From Megaustenia siamemsis (taxonomy: Eukaryota; Mollusca; Gastropoda; Stylommatophora; Ariophantidae): a stretch of 64,000 nucleotides of DNA. The DNA lies in NCBI GenBank assembly GCA_032433765.1, contig JAVIAB010000156.1, positions 87,230,269 through 87,294,268 of the forward strand, given 5' to 3'. The position numbers and the translations under genes were made by a program. The notes below the pieces were generated by a model. That model ran no database searches. It was not told where the DNA came from and was given only the letters and a program-made list of their open reading frames with translations. This document shows positions 1 to 13,644 of this stretch, piece by piece (position 1 is the stretch's first letter; every line of letters begins with the position of its first letter).

Positions 1-3000
1 CAATACTGCAACAACTGTCTAGTTTCTCAGTTTTTCTTATAACAATACTGCAACAACTGTCTAGTTTCTCTGTTTTTCTTAATACAATACTTCAATAACT
101 GTCTAGTTTCTCTGTTTTTCTTAATACAATACTGCAACAACTGTCTAGTTTATCTGTTTTTCTTTTTACAATACTGAAACAACTGTCTAGTTTCTCTGTT
201 TCGTTTAATGCAATACTTCAATAACTGTCTAGTTTCTCTGTTTTTCTTAATACAATAATTCAATAACTGTCTAGTTTCTCTGTTTCTCTTTTTACAATAC
301 TTCAATAACTGTCTAGTTTCTCTGTTTCTCTTTTTACAATACTTCAAAAACAGTCTAGTTTCTATGTTTCTCTTTTTACAATACTTCAATAACTGTATAG
401 TTTCTCTTATTACAATACTGCAACAACTGTCTAGTTTCTCTGTTTCTCTTAATACAATACTTCAATAACTGTCTAGTTTCTCTGTATTTCTTATTACAAT
501 ACTGCAACAACTTTCTAGTTTCTCTGTTTTTCTTATTACAATACTGCAACAACTGTCTAGTTTCTCTGTTTTTCTTAATACAATACTGCAACAACTGTCT
601 AGTTTCTCTGTTTTTCTTATTACAATACTGCAACAACTTTCTAGTTTCTCTGTTTTTCTTAATACAATACTGCAACAACTTTCTAGTTTCTCTGTTTTTC
701 TTATTACAATACTGCAACAACTTTCTAGTTTCTCTGTTTTTCTTATTACAATACTGCAACAACTTTCTAGTTTCTCTGTTTCTCTTATTACAATACTGCA
801 ACAACTGTCTAGTTTTTCTGTTTTTCTTTATACAATACTTATAAACTGTCTAGTTTCTCTGTTTTTCTTATTACAATACTGCAACAACTGTCTAGTTTCT
901 CAGTTTTTCTTATTACAATACTGCAACAACTGTCTAGTTTCTCTGTTTTTCTTAATACAATACTTCAATAACTGTCAAGTTTCTCTGTTTCTCTTATTAC
1001 ATTACTGCAACAACTGTCTAGTTTCTCTGTTTTTCTTATTACAATACTGCAACAACTGTCTAGTTTCTCTGTTTATCTTATAACAATACTGCAACAACTG
1101 TCTAGTTTCTCTGTTTTTCTTAATACAATACTTCAATAACTGTCTAGTTTATCTGTTTTTCTTATTACAATACTGAAACAACTGTCTAGTTTCTCTGTTT
1201 CTCTTAATGCAATACTTCAATAACTGTCTAGTTTCTCAGTTTTTCTTATTACAATACTGCAACAACTGTCTAGTTTCTCTGTTTTTCTTATTACAATGCT
1301 GCAACAACTGTCTTGTTTCTCTGTTTCTCTTAATACAATACTTCAATAACTGTCTAGTTTCTCTGTTTTTCTTATTACAATACTGCAACAACTGTCTAGT
1401 TTCTCTGTTTCTTTTATTACAATACTTCGATAACTGTCTAGTTTCTATGTTTCTCTTAATACAATACTTCAATAACTGTCTAGTTTCTGCGTTTCTCTTA
1501 TTATAATTTTTCAAAAACTGTCTAGTTTCTCTTATTACAATACTGCAACAACTGTCTAGTTTCTCTGTTTCTCTTAATACAATACTTCAATAACTGTCTA
1601 GTTTCTCTGTTTTTCTTATTACAATACTACAACAACTGTCTAGTTTCTCTGTTTTTCTTAATACAATACTTATAAACTGTCTAGTTTCTCTGTTTTTCTT
1701 ATTACAATACTGCAACAACTGTCTAGTTTCTCAGTTTTTCTTATTACAATACTGCAACAACTGTCTAGTTTCTCTGTTTTTCTTAATACAATACTTCAAT
1801 AACTGTCAAGTTTCTCTGTTTCTCTTATTACATTACTGCAACAACTGTCTAGTTTCTCTGTTTTTCTTATTACAATACTGCAACAACTGTCTAGTTTCTC
1901 AGTTTTTCTTATAACAATACTGCAACAACTGTCTAGTTTCTCTGTTTTTCTTAATACAATACTTCAATAACTGTCTAGTTTCTCTGTTTTTCTTAATACA
2001 ATACTGCAACAACTGTCTAGTTTATCTGTTTTTCTTTTTACAATACTGAAACAACTGTCTAGTTTCTCTGTTTCGTTTAATGCAATACTTCAATAACTGT
2101 CTAGTTTCTCTGTTTTTCTTTTTACTATACTTTAATAACGGTCTATTCTCTGTTTCTCTTAATACAGTCCTTCAATAACTGCGTAGTTTCTCTGTTTCTC
2201 TTTTTACAATACTTCAAAAACAGTCTAGTTTCTATGTTTCTCTTTTTACAATACTTCAATAACTGTCTAGTTTCTCTTATTACAATACTGCAACAACTGT
2301 CTAGTTTCTCTGTTTCTCTTAATACAATACTTCAATAACTGTCTTGTTTCTCTGTTTTTCTTATTACAATACTACAACAACTGTCTAGTTTCTCTGTTTC
2401 TCTTAATACAATACTTCAATAACTGTCTAGTTTCTCTGTTTTTCTTATTACAATACTGCAACAACTTTCTAGTTTCTCTGTTTTTCTTATTACAATACTG
2501 CAACAACTGTCTAGTTTCTCTGTTTTTCTTAATACAATACTTATAAACTGTCTAGTTTCTCTGTTTTTCTTATTACAATACTGCAACAACTGTCTAGTTT
2601 CTCAGTTTTTCTTATTACAACACTGCAACAACTGTCTAGTTTCTCTGTTTTTCTTAATACAATACTTCAATAACTGTCAAGTTTCTCTGTTTCTCTTATT
2701 ACATTACTGCAACAACTGTCTAGTTTCTCTGTTTTTCTTATTACAATACTGCAACAACTGTCTAGTTTCTCTGTTTTTCTTATAACAATACTGCAACAAC
2801 TGTCTAGTTTCTCTGTTTTTCTTAATACAATACTTCAATAACTGTCTAGTTTCTCTGTTTTTCTTAATACAATAATGCAACAACTGTCTAGTTTATCTGT
2901 TTTTCTTATTACAATACTGAAACAACTGTCTAGTTTCTCTGTTTCGTTTAATGCAATACTTCAATAACTGTCTAGTTTCTCTGTTTTTCTTAATACAATA

Positions 3001-5266
3001 ATTCAATAACTGTCTAGTTTCTCTGTTTCTCTTTTTACAATACTTCAATAAATGTCTAGTTTCTCTTATTACAATACTGCAACAACTGTCTAGTTTCTCT
3101 GTTTCTCTTTTTACAATACTTCAATAACTGTCTAGTTTCTCTGTTTTTCCTTTTACAATACTTTAATAACGGTCTATTCTCTGTTTCTCTTAATACAGTC
3201 CTTCAATAACTGCGTAGTTTCTCTGTTTCTCTTTTTACAATACTTCAAAAACAGTCTAGTTTATATGTTTCTCTTTTTACAATACTTCAATAACTGTATA
3301 GTTTCTCTTATTACAATACTGCAACAACTGTCTAGTTTCTCTGTTTCTCTTAATACAATACTTCAATAACTGTCTAGTTTCTCTGTATTTCTTATTACAA
3401 TACTGCAACAACTTTCTAGTTTCTCTGTTTTTCTTATTACAATACTGCAACAACTGTCTAGTTTCTCTGTTTTTCTTAATACAATACTGCAACAACTGTC
3501 TAGTTTCTCTGTTTTTCTTATTACAATACTGCAACAACTTTCTAGTTTCTCTGTTTTTCTTAATACAATACTGCAACAACTTTCTAGTTTCTCTGTTTTT
3601 CTTAATACAATACTGCAACAACTTTCTAGTTTCTCTGTTTTTCTTATTACAATACTGCAACAACTTTCTAGTTTCTCTGTTTCTCTTATTACAATACTGC
3701 AACAACTGTCTAGTTTTTCTGTTTTTCTTTATACAATACTTATAAACTGTCTAGTTTCTCTGTTTTTCTTATTACAATACTGCAACAACTGTCTAGTTTC
3801 TCAGTTTTTCTTATTACAATACTGCAACAACTGTCTAGTTTCTCTGTTTTTCTTAATACAATACTTCAATAACTGTCAAGTTTCTCTGTTTCTCTTATTA
3901 CATTACTGCAACAACTGTCTAGTTTCTCTGTTTTTCTTATTACAATACTGCAACAACTGTCTAGTTTCTCTGTTTATCTTATAACAATACTGCAACAACT
4001 GTCTAGTTTCTCTGTTTTTCTTAATACAATACTTCAATAACTGTCTAGTTTATCTGTTTTTCTTATTACAATACTGAAACAACTGTCTAGTTTCTCTGTT
4101 TCTCTTAATGCAATACTTCAATAACTGTCTAGTTTCTCTGTTTTTCTTAATACAATACTTCAATAACTGTCTAGTTTCTCTGTTTTTCTTATTACAATGC
4201 TGCAACAACTGTCTTGTTTCTCTGTTTCTCTTAATACAATACTTCAATAACTGTCTAGTTTCTCTGTTTTTCTTATTACAATACTGCAACAACTGTCTAG
4301 TTTCTCTGTTTCTTTTATTACAATACTTCGATAACTGTCTAGTTTCTATGTTTCTCTTAATACAATACTTCAATAACTGTCTAGTTTCTGCATTTCTCTT
4401 ATTATAATTTTTCAAAAACTGTCTAGTTTCTCTTATTACAATACTGCAACAACTGTCTAGTTTCTCTGTTTCTCTTGTTACAATACTTTAATAACGGTCT
4501 ATTCTCTGTTTCTCTTAATACAGTCCTTCAATAACTGCGTAGTTTCTCTGTTTCTCTTTTTACAATACTTCAATAACTGTCTAGTTTCTCTGTTTCTCTT
4601 TTTACAATTTTTCAATAACTGTCTAGTTTCTCTTATTACAATACTGCAACAACTGTCTAGTTTCTCTGTTTCTTTTGTTACAATACTTTAATAACGGTCT
4701 ATTCTCTGTTTATCTTAATACAGTCTTTCAATAACTGCGTAGTTTCTCTGTTTCTCTTCTTACAATACTTCAATAACTGCGTAGTTTCTCTGTTTCTCTT
4801 TTTACAATACTTCAATAACTGTCTAGTATCTCTGTTTCTCTTTTTACAATACTTCAATAACTGTCTAGTTTCTCTTATTACAATACTGCAACAACTGTCT
4901 AGTTTCTCTGTTTCTCTTTTTACAATACTTCAATAACTGTCTAGTTTCTCTGTTTCTTTAATACAATACTTCAATAACTGTCTAGTTTCTCTGTTTTTCT
5001 TATTACAATATTTCAATAACTGTCTATTTTCTCTTATTACATTACCTCAATAACTGCGTAGTTTCTCCGTTTCTCTTATTACAATACTTCAATATCAGCC
5101 TAGTTTCTCTGTTTCTCTTATTACAATACTTTAATAACTGCCCAGTTTCTCCTTTTCCTTTATTACAGTACTTCAATAACTTCCTAGTTTATCCTTTTCT
5201 CTTATTACAATGCTTTAATACCTTTCTATTTTCTCTGTTTCTCTTATTACAATACTTCGATAACTT
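1..5266 (+). repeat. Satellite, left segment with 2901-bp internal duplication
   Basis: Monomers left of the first anchor unit. About 330-1575 recurs at about 3231-4476 with a constant 2901-bp offset; the two copies differ at only a few sites, for example one stretch of CAGTTTTTCTTATT units replaced by CTGTTTTTCTTAAT units. A shorter copy links 1-245 with 1873-2117 (offset 1872). TGCAAC-type monomers with GTTTTTCTT predominate, interleaved with the diagnostic pair AACGGTCTATTCTCTG followed by CAGTCCTTCAATAACTGCGTAG. The 3' part, from about 3730, belongs to a 4.6-kb stretch repeated near 30590. No non-satellite sequence is present. Confidence 0.85.
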
Positions 5267-7605
5267 CTAAGTTTCTTTGTTTCTCTTATTACAATGCTTT
5301 AAAAACTTCCTAGTTTCTCTGTTTCTCTTATTACAATACTTCAATAACTGTCTAGTTTCTCTGTTTCGTTTAATGCAATACTTCAATAACTGTCTAGTTT
5401 CTCTGTTTTTCTTAATACAATAATTCAATAACTGTCTAGTTTCTCTGTTTCTCTTTTTACAATACTTCAATAAATGTCTAGTTTCTCTTATTACAATACT
5501 GCAACAACTGTCTAGTTTCTCTGTTTCTCTTTTTACAATACTTCAATAACTGTCTAGTTTCTCTGTTTTTCCTTTTACAATACTTTAATAACGGTCTATT
5601 CTCTGTTTCTCTTAATACAGTCCTTCAATAACTGCGTAGTTTCTCTGTTTCTCTTTTTACAATACTTCAAAAACAGTCTAGTTTATATGTTTCTCTTTTT
5701 ACAATACTTCAATAACTGTATAGTTTCTCTTATTACAATACTGCAACAACTGTCTAGTTTCTCTGTTTCTCTTAATACAATACTTCAATAACTGTCTAGT
5801 TTCTCTGTATTTCTTATTACAATACTGCAACAACTTTCTAGTTTCTCTGTTTTTCTTATTACAATACTGCAACAACTGTCTAGTTTCTCTGTTTTTCTTA
5901 ATACAATACTGCAACAACTGTCTAGTTTCTCTGTTTTTCTTATTACAATACTGCAACAACTTTCTAGTTTCTCTGTTTTTCTTAATACAATACTGCAACA
6001 ACTTTCTAGTTTCTCTGTTTTTCTTAATACAATACTGCAACAACTTTCTAGTTTCTCTGTTTTTCTTATTACAATACTGCAACAACTTTCTAGTTTCTCT
6101 GTTTCTCTTATTACAATACTGCAACAACTGTCTAGTTTTTCTGTTTTTCTTTATACAATACTTATAAACTGTCTAGTTTCTCTGTTTTTCTTATTACAAT
6201 ACTGCAACAACTGTCTAGTTTCTCAGTTTTTCTTATTACAATACTGCAACAACTGTCTAGTTTCTCTGTTTTTCTTAATACAATACTTCAATAACTGTCA
6301 AGTTTCTCTGTTTCTCTTATTACATTACTGCAACAACTGTCTAGTTTCTCTGTTTTTCTTATTACAATACTGCAACAACTGTCTAGTTTCTCTGTTTATC
6401 TTATAACAATATTGCAACAACTGTCTAGTTTCTCTGTTTTTCTTAATACAATACTTCAATAACTGTCTAGTTTATCTGTTTTTCTTATTACAATACTGAA
6501 ACAACTGTCTAGTTTCTCTGTTTCTCTTAATGCAATACTTCAATAACTGTCTAGTTTCTCAGTTTTTCTTATTACAATACTGCAACAACTGTCTAGTTTC
6601 TCTGTTTTTCTTATTACAATGCTGCAACAACTGTCTTGTTTCTCTGTTTCTCTTAATACAATACTTCAATAACTGTCTAGTTTCTCTGTTTTTCTTATTA
6701 CAATACTGCAACAACTGTCTAGTTTCTCTGTTTCTTTTATTACAATACTTCGATAACTGTCTAGTTTCTATGTTTCTCTTAATACAATACTTCAATAACT
6801 GTCTAGTTTCTGCGTTTCTCTTATTATAATTTTTCAAAAACTGTCTAGTTTCTCTTATTACAATACTGCAACAACTGTCTAGTTTCTCTGTTTCTCTTGT
6901 TACAATACTTTAATAACGGTCTATTCTCTGTTTCTCTTAATACAGTCCTTCAATAACTGCGTAGTTTCTCTGTTTCTCTTTTTACAATACTTCAATAACT
7001 GTCTAGTTTCTCTGTTTCTCTTTTTACAATTTTTCAATAACTGTCTAGTTTCTCTTATTACAATACTGCAACAACTGTCTAGTTTCTCTGTTTCTTTTGT
7101 TACAATACTTTAATAACGGTCTATTCTCTGTTTATCTTAATACAGTCTTTCAATAACTGCGTAGTTTCTCTGTTTCTCTTCTTACAATACTTCAATAACT
7201 GCGTAGTTTCTCTGTTTCTCTTTTTACAATACTTCAATAACTGTCTAGTATCTCTGTTTCTCTTTTTACAATACTTCAATAACTGTCTAGTTTCTCTTAT
7301 TACAATACTGCAACAACTGTCTAGTTTCTCTGTTTTTCTTATTACAATATTTCAATAACTGTCTATTTTCTCTTATTACATTACCTCAATAACTGCGTAG
7401 TTTCTCCGTTTCTCTTATTACAATACTTCAATATCAGCCTAGTTTCTCTGTTTCTCTTATTACAATACTTTAATAACTGCCCAGTTTCTCCTTTTCCCTT
7501 ATTACAGTACTTCAATAACTTCCTAGTTTATCCTTTTCTCTTATTACAATGCTTTAATACCTTTCTATTTTCTCTGTTTCTCTTATTACAATACTTCGAT
7601 AACTT
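5267..7605 (+). repeat. Higher-order repeat block L, copy 1 (2339 bp)
   Basis: Runs from one anchor unit (AACTTCTAAGTTTCTTTG) to the next. Order of landmarks: anchor, an AAAAACTTCC unit, a TTTCGTTTAATGC unit, CAATAATTC, CAATAAATG followed by a 34-mer, an AACGG/GCGTAG pair, a run of TGCAACAACTTTCTAG monomers, the 41-bp TTATAAACTG unit, a TTCTGCG unit, a second AACGG series, then the ATCAGCCTAG, GCCCAG and CCTTTCTATTTT units that precede every anchor. The same order is repeated exactly 4187 bp later, with no net indel. Confidence 0.85.
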
Positions 7606-9453
7606 CTAAGTTTCTTTGTTTCTCTTATTACAATGCTTTAAAAACTTCCTAGTTTCTCTGTTTCTCTTATTACAATACTTCAATAACTGTCTAGTTTCTC
7701 TGTTTCGTTTAATGCAATACTTCAATAACTGTCTAGTTTCTCTGTTTTTCTTAATACAATAATTCAATAACTGTCTAGTTTCTCTGTTTCTCTTTTTACA
7801 ATACTTCAATAAATGTCTAGTTTCTCTTATTACAATACTGCAACAACTGTCTAGTTTCTCTGTTTCTCTTTTTACAATACTTCAATAACTGTCTAGTTTC
7901 TCTGTTTTTCCTTTTACAATACTTTAATAACGGTCTATTCTCTGTTTCTCTTAATACAGTCCTTCAATAACTGCGTAGTTTCTCTGTTTCTCTTTTTACA
8001 ATACTTCAAAAACAGTCTAGTTTATATGTTTCTCTTTTTACAATACTTCAATAACTGTCTAGTTTCTCTTATTACAATACTGCAACAACTGTCTAGTTTC
8101 TCTGTTTCTCTTAATACAATACTTCAATAACTGTCTAGTTTCTCTGTTTTTCTTATTACAATACTACAACAACTGTCTAGTTTCTCTGTTTCTCTTAATA
8201 CAATACTTCAATAACTGTCTAGTTTCTCTGTATTTCTTATTACAATACTGCAACAACTTTCTAGTTTCTCTGTTTTTCTTATTACAATACTGCAACAACT
8301 GTCTAGTTTCTCTGTTTTTCTTAATACAATACTGCAACAACTGTCTAGTTTCTCTGTTTTTCTTATTACAATACTGCAACAACTTTCTAGTTTCTCTGTT
8401 TTTCTTAATACAATACTGCAACAACTGTCTAGTTTCTCTGTTTTTCTTATACAATACTGCAACAACTTTCTAGTTTCTCTGTTTTTCTTATTACAATACT
8501 GCAACAACTGTCTAGTTTCTCTGTTTCTCTTATTACAATACTGCAACAACTGTCTAGTTTTTCTGTTTTTCTTAATACAATACTTATAAACTGTCTAGTT
8601 TCTCTGTTTTTCTTATTACAATACTGCAACAACTGTCTAGTTTCTCTGTTTTTCTTATTACAATACTGCAACAACTGTCTAGTTTCTCTGTTTTTCTTAA
8701 TACAATACTTCAATAACTGTCAAGTTTCTCTGTTTCTCTTATTACATTACTGCAACAACTGTCTAGTTTCTCTGTTTTTCTTATTACAATACTTCAACAA
8801 CTGTCTAGTTTCTCTGTTTATCTTATAACAATACTGCAACAACTGTCTAGTTTCTCTGTTTCTTTTTTACAATACTTCAATAACTGTCTATTCTCTGTTT
8901 ATCTTAATACAGTCTTTCAATAACTGCTAGTTTCTCTGTTTCTCTTCTTACAATACTTCAATAACTGTCTAGTTTCTCTGTTTCTCTTTTTACAATACTT
9001 CAATAACTGTCTAGTTTCTCTGTTTCTCTTTTACAATACTTCAATAACTGTCTAGTTTCTCTTATTACAATACTGCAACAACTGTCTAGTTTCTCTGTTT
9101 CTCTTTTTACAATACTTCAATAACTGTCTAGTTTCTCTGTTTCTTTAATACAATACTTCAATAACTGTCTAGTTTCTCTGTTTTTCTTATTACAATATTT
9201 CAATAACTGTCTATTTTCTCTTATTACATTACCTCAATAACTGCGTAGTTTCTCCGTTTCTCTTATTACAATACTTCAATATCAGCCTAGTTTCTCTGTT
9301 TCTCTTATTACAATACTTTAATAACTGCCCAGTTTCTCCTTTTCCTTTATTACAGTACTTCAATAACTTCCTAGTTTATCCTTTTCTCTTATTACAATGC
9401 TTTAATACCTTTCTATTTTCTCTGTTTCTCTTATTACAATACTTCGATAACTT
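7606..9453 (+). repeat. Higher-order repeat block S, copy 1 (1848 bp)
   Basis: Starts and ends with the same landmarks as L but lacks roughly 650 bp of its interior, passing from the CTTATAACAATACTGC unit straight to the late AACGG-type series. It gains an extra TACTACAAC monomer near 8164. This copy differs from the other S blocks by small changes around 8400-8900, for example CTTCAACAACTG and a CTTTTTTACAATACTTC unit where others have CTTTTGTTACAATACTTT. Confidence 0.8.
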
Positions 9454-11792
9454 CTAAGTTTCTTTGTTTCTCTTATTACAATGCTTTAAAAACTTCCTAG
9501 TTTCTCTGTTTCTCTTATTACAATACTTCAATAACTGTCTAGTTTCTCTGTTTCGTTTAATGCAATACTTCAATAACTGTCTAGTTTCTCTGTTTTTCTT
9601 AATACAATAATTCAATAACTGTCTAGTTTCTCTGTTTCTCTTTTTACAATACTTCAATAAATGTCTAGTTTCTCTTATTACAATACTGCAACAACTGTCT
9701 AGTTTCTCTGTTTCTCTTTTTACAATACTTCAATAACTGTCTAGTTTCTCTGTTTTTCCTTTTACAATACTTTAATAACGGTCTATTCTCTGTTTCTCTT
9801 AATACAGTCCTTCAATAACTGCGTAGTTTCTCTGTTTCTCTTTTTACAATACTTCAAAAACAGTCTAGTTTATATGTTTCTCTTTTTACAATACTTCAAT
9901 AACTGTATAGTTTCTCTTATTACAATACTGCAACAACTGTCTAGTTTCTCTGTTTCTCTTAATACAATACTTCAATAACTGTCTAGTTTCTCTGTATTTC
10001 TTATTACAATACTGCAACAACTTTCTAGTTTCTCTGTTTTTCTTATTACAATACTGCAACAACTGTCTAGTTTCTCTGTTTTTCTTAATACAATACTGCA
10101 ACAACTGTCTAGTTTCTCTGTTTTTCTTATTACAATACTGCAACAACTTTCTAGTTTCTCTGTTTTTCTTAATACAATACTGCAACAACTTTCTAGTTTC
10201 TCTGTTTTTCTTAATACAATACTGCAACAACTTTCTAGTTTCTCTGTTTTTCTTATTACAATACTGCAACAACTTTCTAGTTTCTCTGTTTCTCTTATTA
10301 CAATACTGCAACAACTGTCTAGTTTTTCTGTTTTTCTTTATACAATACTTATAAACTGTCTAGTTTCTCTGTTTTTCTTATTACAATACTGCAACAACTG
10401 TCTAGTTTCTCAGTTTTTCTTATTACAATACTGCAACAACTGTCTAGTTTCTCTGTTTTTCTTAATACAATACTTCAATAACTGTCAAGTTTCTCTGTTT
10501 CTCTTATTACATTACTGCAACAACTGTCTAGTTTCTCTGTTTTTCTTATTACAATACTGCAACAACTGTCTAGTTTCTCTGTTTATCTTATAACAATATT
10601 GCAACAACTGTCTAGTTTCTCTGTTTTTCTTAATACAATACTTCAATAACTGTCTAGTTTATCTGTTTTTCTTATTACAATACTGAAACAACTGTCTAGT
10701 TTCTCTGTTTCTCTTAATGCAATACTTCAATAACTGTCTAGTTTCTCAGTTTTTCTTATTACAATACTGCAACAACTGTCTAGTTTCTCTGTTTTTCTTA
10801 TTACAATGCTGCAACAACTGTCTTGTTTCTCTGTTTCTCTTAATACAATACTTCAATAACTGTCTAGTTTCTCTGTTTTTCTTATTACAATACTGCAACA
10901 ACTGTCTAGTTTCTCTGTTTTTTTTATTACAATACTTCGATAACTGTCTAGTTTCTATGTTTCTCTTAATACAATACTTCAATAACTGTCTAGTTTCTGC
11001 GTTTCTCTTATTATAATTTTTCAAAAACTGTCTAGTTTCTCTTATTACAATACTGCAACAACTGTCTAGTTTCTCTGTTTCTCTTGTTACAATACTTTAA
11101 TAACGGTCTATTCTCTGTTTCTCTTAATACAGTCCTTCAATAACTGCGTAGTTTCTCTGTTTCTCTTTTTACAATACTTCAATAACTGTCTAGTTTCTCT
11201 GTTTCTCTTTTTACAATTTTTCAATAACTGTCTAGTTTCTCTTATTACAATACTGCAACAACTGTCTAGTTTCTCTGTTTCTTTTGTTACAATACTTTAA
11301 TAACGGTCTATTCTCTGTTTATCTTAATACAGTCTTTCAATAACTGCGTAGTTTCTCTGTTTCTCTTCTTACAATACTTCAATAACTGCGTAGTTTCTCT
11401 GTTTCTCTTTTTACAATACTTCAATAACTGTCTAGTATCTCTGTTTCTCTTTTTACAATACTTCAATAACTGTCTAGTTTCTCTTATTACAATACTGCAA
11501 CAACTGTCTAGTTTCTCTGTTTTTCTTATTACAATATTTCAATAACTGTCTATTTTCTCTTATTACATTACCTCAATAACTGCGTAGTTTCTCCGTTTCT
11601 CTTATTACAATACTTCAATATCAGCCTAGTTTCTCTGTTTCTCTTATTACAATACTTTAATAACTGCCCAGTTTCTCCTTTTCCCTTATTACAGTACTTC
11701 AATAACTTCCTAGTTTATCCTTTTCTCTTATTACAATGCTTTAATACCTTTCTATTTTCTCTGTTTCTCTTATTACAATACTTCGATAACTT
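9454..11792 (+). repeat. Higher-order repeat block L, copy 2 (2339 bp)
   Basis: Collinear with the block at 5267-7605 at a constant offset of 4187 bp. One visible difference is CTGTTTTTTTTATT near 10915 where the first copy has CTGTTTCTTTTATT; this change is shared with later L copies and marks copies 2 and later as a lineage. Identity is evidently very high, implying recent homogenisation or duplication. Confidence 0.85.
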
Positions 11793-13644
11793 CTAAGTTT
11801 CTTTGTTTCTCTTATTACAATGCTTTAAAAACTTCCTAGTTTCTCTGTTTCTCTTATTACAATACTTCAATAACTGTCTAGTTTCTCTGTTTCGTTTAAT
11901 GCAATACTTCAATAACTGTCTAGTTTCTCTGTTTTTCTTAATACAATAATTCAATAACTGTCTAGTTTCTCTGTTTCTCTTTTTACAATACTTCAATAAA
12001 TGTCTAGTTTCTCTTATTACAATACTGCAACAACTGTCTAGTTTCTCTGTTTCTCTTTTTACAATACTTCAATAACTGTCTAGTTTCTCTGTTTTTCCTT
12101 TTACAATACTTTAATAACGGTCTATTCTCTGTTTCTCTTAATACAGTCCTTCAATAACTGCGTAGTTTCTCTGTTTCTCTTTTTACAATACTTCAAAAAC
12201 AGTCTAGTTTATATGTTTCTCTTTTTACAATACTTCAATAACTGTCTAGTTTCTCTTATTACAATACTGCAACAACTGTCTAGTTTCTCTGTTTCTCTTA
12301 ATACAATACTTCAATAACTGTCTAGTTTCTCTGTTTTTCTTATTACAATACTACAACAACTGTCTAGTTTCTCTGTTTCTCTTAATACAATACTTCAATA
12401 ACTGTCTAGTTTCTCTGTATTTCTTATTACAATACTGCAACAACTTTCTAGTTTCTCTGTTTTTCTTATTACAATACTGCAACAACTGTCTAGTTTCTCT
12501 GTTTTTCTTAATACAATACTGCAACAACTGTCTAGTTTCTCTGTTTTTCTTATTACAATACTGCAACAACTTTCTAGTTTCTCTGTTTTTCTTAATACAA
12601 TACAACAACAACTTTCTAGTTTCTCTGTTTTTCTTAATACAATACTGCAACAACTTTCAAGTTTCTCTGTTTTTCTTATTACAATACTGCAACAACTTTC
12701 TAGTTTCTCTGTTTCTCTTATTACAATACTGCAACAACTGTCTAGTTTTTCTGTTTTTCTTAATACAATACTTATAAACTGTCTAGTTTCTCTGTTTTTC
12801 TTATTACAATACTGCAACAACTGTCTAGTTTCTCAGTTTTTCTTATTACAATACTGCAACAACTGTCTAGTTTCTCTGTTTTTCTTAATACAATACTTCA
12901 ATAACTGTCAAGTTTCTCTGTTTCTCTTATTACATTACTGCAACAACTGTCTAGTTTCTCTGTTTTTCTTATTACAATACTGCAACAACTGTCTAGTTTC
13001 TCTGTTTATCTTATAACAATACTGCAACAACTGTCTAGTTTCTCTGTTTCTTTTGTTACAATACTTTAATAACGGTCTATTCTCTGTTTATCTTAATACA
13101 GTCTTTCAATAACTGCGTAGTTTCTCTGTTTCTCTTCTTACAATACTTCAATAACTGCGTAGTTTCTCTGTTTCTCTTTTTACAATACTTCAATAACTGT
13201 CTAGTATCTCTGTTTCTCTTTTTACAATACTTCAATAACTGTCTAGTTTCTCTTATTACAATACTGCAACAACTGTCTAGTTTCTCTGTTTCTCTTTTTA
13301 CAATACTTCAATAACTGTCTAGTTTCTCTGTTTCTTTAATACAATACTTCAATAACTGTCTAGTTTCTCTGTTTTTCTTATTACAATATTTCAATAACTG
13401 TCTATTTTCTCTTATTACATTACCTCAATAACTGCGTAGTTTCTCCGTTTCTCTTATTACAATACTTCAATATCAGCCTAGTTTCTCTGTTTCTCTTATT
13501 ACAATACTTTAATAACTGCCCAGTTTCTCCTTTTCCTTTATTACAGTACTTCAATAACTTCCTAGTTTATCCTTTTCTCTTATTACAATGCTTTAATACC
13601 TTTCTATTTTCTCTGTTTCTCTTATTACAATACTTCGATAACTT
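11793..13644 (+). repeat. Higher-order repeat block S, copy 2 (1852 bp)
   Basis: Same unit order as the S block at 7606 but 4 bp longer. It contains the distinctive CAATACAACAACAACTTTC monomer near 12598, which also appears in the later S-type blocks near 18240 and 22417, so it serves as a lineage marker. Confidence 0.8.

Noticed and set aside
5360..5385. CENP-B box in the TTTCGTTTAATGC units
   Set aside because: TTCG and the central A fit, but the essential CGGG half is absent (GCAATA), so the known core motif is not satisfied.
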